Positions 58,118-64,000 of a stretch of DNA of 64,000 bases are shown piece after piece; positions within the stretch are counted from its first letter, which is position 1; the number at the start of each line of letters is the position of its first letter. Both the position numbers and the translations under genes were made by a program. The stretch is from contig NC_071390.1 in NCBI RefSeq assembly GCF_022682495.2, forward strand, positions 101,502,294 through 101,566,293, written 5' to 3'. Source of the stretch: Desmodus rotundus (taxonomy: Eukaryota; Chordata; Mammalia; Chiroptera; Phyllostomidae). A model generated the notes under the pieces. That model did not search any database. It was not told where the DNA came from and was given only the letters and a program-made list of their open reading frames with translations.

Positions 58118-58394
58118 GTGACTAATCCTTCCAAAACCCATTGTCAGGACAAGCTTCCTCACCTCCTCAGGAGTTTTCAAATGGCCCAGGGAGTATATAA
58201 CAAAGTGAAAATAAATACTATATTTATTTACACTTACTGGTACTGGTGTAAAGTACCAGTAAGCATAAAGAGCTTAAACATCATTACTAGTGTCTTACTA
58301 TTACTGTTCTACTTTGGAAATGTTTCACTTCAAACAAACCAAATCAACAGAAATTTATTGTCACAGAATTTAGAACTTCAGCAAACCCTAATGA
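58118..58394. other. Unassigned sequence
   Basis: A short inverted repeat lies at about 58,229-58,265 (arms 'cttactggtac' and 'gtaccagtaag'). No gene recognised. Confidence 0.4.
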
Positions 58395-59160
58395 TGGTTT
58401 ATTTTTTTTTATTTTTCAATCATATTTTACATTAAATGTTATTTTGTATTAGTTTTAGGTGTACAGCCTAGTGACTAGACAGTCATACTTTACAAATTAG
58501 TTTTCAAATCAGTTTACAAATCAGTTTTCCCCCTGATATTTCCAGGATCCACCTGGTATCATACATAGTTGTTACAAAATTACTAACTATATTCCCTAAG
58601 CCAGGGGTGTCAAACTCACTTTCACCAGGGGCCACATCAGCCTCGAGGTTGCCTTCAAAGGGCCAAATGTAATTTCAACTCCTTAACAGTTAAGGAATAG
58701 TTACATGTATATAGTCCTAAAATTATTTCAGTCCTTTAAAGGCAATCGCAAGGCTGATGTGGCCCCCAGTGAAAATGAGTTTGACACCCTGCCCTATGCT
58801 ATAATTTATGGTACATCCCCATAACTATTCCATAACTACCAATTTGTACTTCTTAATCTCTTCACCTATTTTACCCAGTCCCCCAAACCCCCTCCCCTCT
58901 GGCAATCATCAGTCTCTTCTCTGTGTCTATGAGTCTGTTTTAATTTTGTTTGTTAATTTTTGTTCTCTAGATTCCACATGTAAGTGAAATCATATGGTTT
59001 TCGTCTTTCTCTGACTTATTTCACTTTGCATGAGACCCTCTAGGTCCATCCATGTTGTCACAAATGGTAAGGCTCCGTTCTTTTTTATGGCCAAGTAATA
59101 TTCCATTGTATATTTGTACCACAACTTTTCTATCCATCATCTATTTGTTTAATTCTTAAC
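58395..59160 (-). mobile_element. L1 3' end, third family (antisense), split by hAT
   Basis: Reverse complement of an L1 3' UTR and ORF2 terminus: 'tattttgtattagttttagg', 'tgtacagcctagtgactaga', then, after the hAT element at 58,602-58,791, 'attccacatgtaagtgaaat', 'catatggttttcgtctttct' and 'ttcttttttatggccaagta'. The first part matches, reversed, the copy at 27,640-27,945. Older than the 13-kb L1. Confidence 0.82.
58602..58791. mobile_element. Non-autonomous hAT MITE with 8-bp target duplication
   Basis: 190 bp with terminal inverted repeats of about 40 bp: the left end starts 'caggggtgtcaaactcactt', the right end closes 'gaaaatgagtttgacaccct' plus g. Subterminal words 'ggccacatcagcct' and 'aggctgatgtggcc' pair too. 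The flanks are ccctaagc (58,594-58,601) and ccctatgc (58,792-58,799), 7 of 8 identical, the hAT target-duplication length. No transposase. Inserted into an L1 3' end, so it is younger than that L1. Confidence 0.92.
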
Positions 59161-59475
59161 CCAATCCACACAATTTTCCAGATAAAATAATTAAACTTAC
59201 AGAAATGAGATTTAATAACAATATTTGGAAACACTAACAGAAGTTGATTTTCTTATACATATTTTGCATTAATTCCAAGTATTACTTAACATGTAAAAAG
59301 AATCACTTGTTCTGACCTTTTCAAAAGAATTTCAGAATCAATTTATCCAAAACAAATATCCATTCTACCATCTCACCAGGTGCTCAAATTAGAAAAAAGT
59401 GAAACTCTCTTAGATGCCTGTTCATCCGTCACCACTCATAGAATGTCTCGAGTAAGTCACCTGTTCTCCATTACA
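59161..59475. other. Unassigned sequence
   Basis: AT-rich, no feature. Confidence 0.4.
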
Positions 59476-59479
59476 CAGC

Positions 59480-60015
59480 CCCCGCTCCTTCCCCGAGATC
59501 CTTACCTATCTCCCCGCCCCTAGTCTTGCTCAGTTCCAATGCATCCTCCATACTGCTGCAATAATTATTTCTCATTACGGTCTTCATATTGTCACTCCCT
59601 TGCTTTCCAAGTTCTGGTGGCTTCTTCTTACCACCCTTCAGCATTATATTCAATGACTTTCCACACTCTGGCTTTAACCCCTAACCGGTTTCCTCTGCTG
59701 CCCCTCCTCCATCCACATTTTGGAGTGTAGCTGCACCAGCCTTCTCACCATTTCACAAATGTTCACGCTTCCATGTCTTGGCTTCTGCTCCTTACTCTTT
59801 TGGGAATCAACTGATTGCTCCTCCAACACAGTTTATCACCACAGCAGGTTTTATTTGTATGGTTGTATCTGCCTCTCTTAAATATCATCAACCTCAACTT
59901 CCACAGAAGCCCCTAAATTTTGAGCTGCTTGTTTATTTTTGTAGCCCTACTTTATGGCAAAGAGCTTATATTCAGTATATATTCTCTAAATGTTTGTACA
60001 GTAGAATCACTTTGG
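59480..60015 (+). repeat. L2 LINE 3'-half relic
   Basis: Pyrimidine-rich sense L2: 'ctttccaagttctggtggct', 'ttcagcattatattcaatga', 'ctttccacactctggcttta' and 'ctcctccatccacattttgg', then a degraded 3' end ('tattctctaaatgtttgtac'). Three short frames inside it are not genes. Confidence 0.6.
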
Positions 60016-61670
60016 CAATGAATCAATGACTCGCCAATAGATAATGATCAAGGACCGTATAAGAAATTATTTCCTACTGGATCATTTACCATCATTAAAG
60101 AAAAGTTGGACAATACTGAATACAATTTAATATATATTCAATTTCAGCAATTAAATATTAAAATATATGAAAACTACATGTTTCTTAAGAGTTCTTTGAT
60201 GAATATTGATTGAGCCTCCTAAAGTGCATGACACTGCTGTTCACTGAGGTGATTTTTATGTAACATTAATAATATATAATCCCTCCTATGTGAATTTATA
60301 TTATGACATTGGCAATATACATAGTTATGATTGAAAGTCCTAAGGATAATATATGTTTCACTGAGGTTAGGAGTTGGTAAATATAAATGAGTCTACAGAA
60401 CACAGAAATCAGACTATATGGATATTGAATTGAGATTATTGTGAAACACATGGTTCAGTGTTCCCTGCATTTTATTTTATTTGCAGCTTCTTCCTTAAAT
60501 AATTAGGATTTTCTAAGTGTATGTATATATATATGAGACGTAAAGCATGTAATAGCTGGCTGTTCTACAGGATTAGATGGATACATATAAATGGTCAAGA
60601 AGCCATTTCTGATTTTCATACGTGATGAAAATGTCTGGATTAATACTCTGCTAGAAATAATTTTCTGTGAATGTATATGAACATAATGTAAACACACACA
60701 TACAGAGTCTCTAAGTTACATAAGCTACTTCAAACACATTGGTTGCTATTATTTTGAGATACAGAAAGTAAAGCCACACACAGGACACTGCAATACTGTA
60801 AATGACCACATTCTGATCTATTTCTCTGTGATTTTTCTCAAAGCTGTCTAGCCTGATTGTGATCCTTAAAAAGAGAATCTACTAGGCTTATTAAGTTTCT
60901 AAGGTCTTTGGCAATTCTCTCTTGTCTAGTTAATCAAGTAATACTCCTGCAGTACTTATGAGATGAGTAGAAACTGTGGTCATAATTTCTATATTGTCGA
61001 GAAATGGAATTTATACTTTGGGTAAACCCCAGGGATATTGCATAGAAGGAATTCTATCTTAGTCTGAGAACATAGAGGAGAAACACAGAAATGTGGTGAA
61101 AGTGTCTTGCAGCTATCTAATATATTTAACAGCATGTTTCAAAAGTAATTATGAACATAATCAACAGTTACGTAGAAGCAAAATTGCAGCTAGACTTAAA
61201 GTGGGAAAAACAACTGTGTTGTGAGAATTAAACTTGACACTGGAACTTATGTCTTCTGACAAACTTGAATACTAAAATATATTTTACATGCAATTACATT
61301 TTTTACCATTCTGCCCCCTGAATGACCAATGTTAGATCTCAAGATTATCTACACACCAAATTATCATTGAACTTCCTGTGAAAGAAACTATTTACTCTTG
61401 AGATTATATTCATTGACTGAAGCTTTGAAAAGGTTTATTTTGTTCTCTATTAATTTAATACTTCCAATCACATTAGTTCTGCAAATGCAAAGGAAAATGA
61501 TTATTAGATGTCAACCCTTGTTTTCCTGACTTCTATTTTGGTTGGTTGAAAATTCATTAGATATGACCTGTAAAAAGAAAAATTTTAAATCTTTTGGAAA
61601 GGTCTTTTGCTTGTCAAAAGTAGTTTCTAAGAATGCCATGGATATTAATATTATTTAGCACTTAATAAAA
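60016..61670. other. Unassigned AT-rich sequence
   Basis: Includes a short (TA)n near 60,523-60,535. No gene or repeat recognised. Confidence 0.4.
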
Positions 61671-61674
61671 AATA

Positions 61675-61788
61675 ATGTGTAATTTTCATTATATATGTTG
61701 AATGTATAAAATACCACTAAACTGTATGATTTTAAATGGTTGATTTGATCTCACATGAATCTCACCTCAATTAAAAAATGTATAAATG
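61675..61788 (+). mobile_element. L1M 3'-terminal relic
   Basis: 'ataccactaaactgtatgat', 'ttttaaatggttgatttgat' and 'gaatctcacctcaattaaaa' are the closing words of L1MA/L1MB-like 3' UTRs. Very short 5'-truncated copy. Confidence 0.6.
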
Positions 61789-61897
61789 TTACTGGAGGTC
61801 ATTTCTATCCTGCTCAAATTTACCTACAAATTATTAAATGTTCTAATGAGTAATGTCTTCTTAACTATAAAATCCTTCTAGAACTGATGATCATTTA

Positions 61898-62118
61898 AAG
61901 ATTTTATTTGTATTTGTTTTTAGACAGAGGGGAAGGGAGGGAGAAAGAGAGGGAAAGAAACATTGATGTGTGAGAGCAACATCGATCAGCTGCCTCTGGC
62001 ATGAACCCCAACTAGGGACCAGGCCCGCAACCCAGGCATGTGCCCTGACCAGGAATCGAACCAGCACCCCTTTGCTTTGTGGTACAGTGACCAACCAACT
62101 GAGCCACATGGGTCAGGA
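61898..62118 (-). mobile_element. VES SINE (antisense) with 20-bp target duplication
   Basis: Read in reverse: 'gagccacatgggtcagg' (the head), 'gaatcgaaccagcacccct' (B-box complement), 'caacccaggcatgtgccctg', 'gggaccaggcccgcaaccca', 'gaaacattgatgtgtgagag', a purine-rich tail and T-rich end at 61,898. The 20-bp direct repeat starts ctagaactgatga at 61,878-61,897 and 62,119-62,138 with one mismatch, so this is the youngest-looking SINE here. A 72-codon minus-strand frame at 61,891-62,109 is simply the SINE read through. Confidence 0.95.
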
Positions 62119-62138
62119 CTAGAACTGATGACCATTTA

Positions 62139-62930
62139 GTGTCTCTTCTAAAATATACTAGACTTAGCTGGCATTCTCTTCATCAACTCTCCCATAATAA
62201 TATAATGAACATTAGCTACAGTATAATCACAGTACTTTATGTCTATTAGAGTTTCAGCATTATGGCTTTATTAAAATTCCTTGGTGGAGAAATAATTTAT
62301 GTAAGATATTTATTTATTTATCTCCACTAATCTAATTTGTAAAAAATTCTTTATTTTCCTAAGAAACAAAATATGGCCCATCAACAACACCAAAAATTCT
62401 CCAGTTAATATCACCTGACTCCACAGAGCCCTCCAGGCTACCCCTAGGAATCCTAGAAATATTTGAAATGAAATCTCACATTGTTGGCTATACAAACCAC
62501 CATTTTCTGACTTTCTTTCAATTACTCCAAAGCTAAGTAATCTCTCAATGATTCTTTAAAATAAGATCCTTTATGTTTTTAAAGATGCTCTGGATATATG
62601 ACTAAGCTTATCTGATTTGATTATATCAGGCAATATAAGTGAATACTAAAGAAATAGTTACTAGCCGGTGCCTAAGCTAACTTAGACTGCTTTGTAAAAA
62701 GGCATCCATTATAATAAATTGTTGGTGCTGAAAATCCTAAGAATTCTAGGCTATTTGCTAAACTGCCACTTAATCAGATGCTTGACTAGATCTAGTCCAG
62801 TATCCCTAATGATGTTCCTAGATGATATATAGATTAGAAGAACTGCAATTTCAAGTTTATCAGTTCTCTATACAGACAATTTTCAAGAGAAAGCATGACT
62901 TCTTGATCAAAAGGAACTGGAATTTGCCCC
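62139..62930. other. Unassigned sequence
   Basis: AT-rich. No gene or repeat recognised. Confidence 0.4.
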
Positions 62931-62935
62931 ACACT

Positions 62936-62960
62936 AAAAAAAGAAAGAAAGAAAGAAAGA
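62936..62960. repeat. (AAAG)n microsatellite
   Basis: Five consecutive AAAG units following an A-run. Confidence 0.95.
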
Positions 62961-63385
62961 ACTCTTAATTTAAAGTATATTGATATAAAACATAAAAACC
63001 CTCAATAATAAAGCCAAGAGAAGATTAATAATCCTTAATATTCATTCTAATAAAACTCCACAGTAGCAAAATTTAACTTACTAAAACAAATCAGTAAAAT
63101 TAAAAAATATATTTGCATTCTGATGGATTTGCATTACACAGACCCATCATCATATGTTTAATTATACCTGGTCAGGGAAAATCCAGTTACAGCAACTATG
63201 AAAAACAAACTACCCTGCACTTCAAAGTATTTAGGATTACTCAGCACATTTTTCCTTAATTTTTTTTTTCTCCTGTTAACATTTAGTGTAAAAGTACCAG
63301 TGCTTCCATGATACTGGTATTATACATTTAATTGTCATATTGTGAAGTAAAAATGGTGCCTAATTATGCCATTAAAAAGCAAAAC
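62961..63385. other. Unassigned AT-rich sequence
   Basis: No feature recognised. Confidence 0.4.
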
Positions 63386-63389
63386 AAAT

Positions 63390-63838
63390 ACCAGCATTAT
63401 TTAAAACAACCAAAAATAGAAACAATCTAAGTGTCCAATGGATGAATGAATAAATAAACAAAGAGTGGTATATCCATTCAATGGAATATTATTCAGCCTC
63501 AAAAAGGAAGGAAAGTCTAACACAGCTATGACACAGATGGACCTTGAAGCCATGCTAGGTGTAATAAGCCAGTTGCAAAAGGACAAACACTGTATGATCC
63601 CACTTATATGAGACACCTAGAGTAGGAAAATTCCTAGAGACAGAAAGTAGAATAGTGGTTGTCGGGGGCCAGAGGACCAGTGGTGGAAGGTGAAAAAGTT
63701 CTGGAAGTGGATGGTGGGGTGCTGGTTGCACAACAAAGGGAATAAATGTAATGCTACAGAACTATACACCAAAAATGATTAAATGGTAAATTTTATGTTA
63801 TGTACATTTTACCACAATAAAAATACTCTACACAAGTT
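63390..63838 (+). mobile_element. L1M ORF2 terminus and 3' UTR (plus strand)
   Basis: Reads in order 'agaaacaatctaagtgtcca', 'gagtggtatatccattcaat', 'ggaatattattcagcctcaa', 'ggaccttgaagccatgctag', 'cactgtatgatcccacttat', 'ggatggtggggtgctggttg', 'gaactatacaccaaaaatga' and 'gtacattttaccacaataaa', the standard end of an L1MA/L1MB-like element. 5'-truncated, 450 bp. The minus-strand 71-codon frame is antisense. Confidence 0.88.
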
Positions 63839-64000
63839 TTTTTAAGACAAAAGAGGGAAGAAGAAAAAAAAACAGATTAACAGCACTTGGGTAGCTAGGT
63901 TCTAAGCCAAAGGGAAACATGTCACAAACGATAGTTAGCTCTACTCCTTTTTTACTACAGAATGCTATGCCTCCAAAGAATAACCCCGTATTTTACTACT
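63839..64000. other. Unassigned sequence
   Basis: A-rich stretch then unremarkable DNA to the window end. Confidence 0.4.

Overview
This window reads as AT-rich intergenic or deep-intronic DNA from a mammal, most probably a bat of the suborder Yangochiroptera and plausibly a vespertilionoid. The lineage call rests on several copies of a VES-type tRNA-derived SINE, short non-autonomous Tc1/mariner and hAT elements with readable terminal repeats, and several L1 3' ends that share a G-rich 3' UTR. These sit on an older mammalian layer of L2, MIR, MER5-like, MLT1 and L1M relics. No bacterial or archaeal feature is present. I found no convincing protein-coding host gene, no intact structural RNA gene and no CRISPR array. 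The longest open frames are about 140 codons, and the recognisable ones are pieces of dead L1 ORFs.

Layout. 1-13 kb: AT-rich sequence with scattered L2 and MIR relics, an ancient L1M 3' end (about 3.2-3.7 kb), one SINE (6.5 kb) and two short L1 3' ends. 13.0-18.8 kb: a near-full-length L1 on the minus strand with an ORF2 relic, an ORF1 relic and a 5' UTR. It is inactivated and carries local rearrangements. 18.8-35 kb: mostly unassigned sequence with MIR, L2 and five or six L1 fragments. 35.4-41.2 kb: a nested stack, in which a long ancient L1M on the plus strand lies in L2 and is interrupted by a younger L1 3' end, another L1 3' end, a tRNA-Ile-like SINE head and a mariner-type MITE. 41.2-54 kb: a second MITE, two VES SINEs with target-site duplications, L2 relics and a small CpG-bearing island followed by a consensus splice donor (42.6-42.75 kb). 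54.0-54.6 kb: an MLT1 LTR with an unexpectedly CpG-rich core. 57.65-58.1 kb: a probable solo class-I ERV LTR with TATA and polyadenylation signals. 58.4-59.2 kb: an L1 3' end split by a 190-bp hAT element. 59.5-64 kb: L2, a minus-strand VES with a 20-bp target duplication, and L1M 3' ends.

No genes work together here. The content is a record of successive transposition waves: L2/MIR, then L1M/MLT1/MER5, then ERV1 LTR and hAT/mariner, then bat L1 and VES. Family names come from remembered consensus features, not from a search, so element boundaries are usually good to a few tens of bases. I found no candidate for a new biological system. The best leads are the CpG-retaining MLT1 core, the orphan exon-like island at 42.6 kb and the template-switch scars inside the L1.
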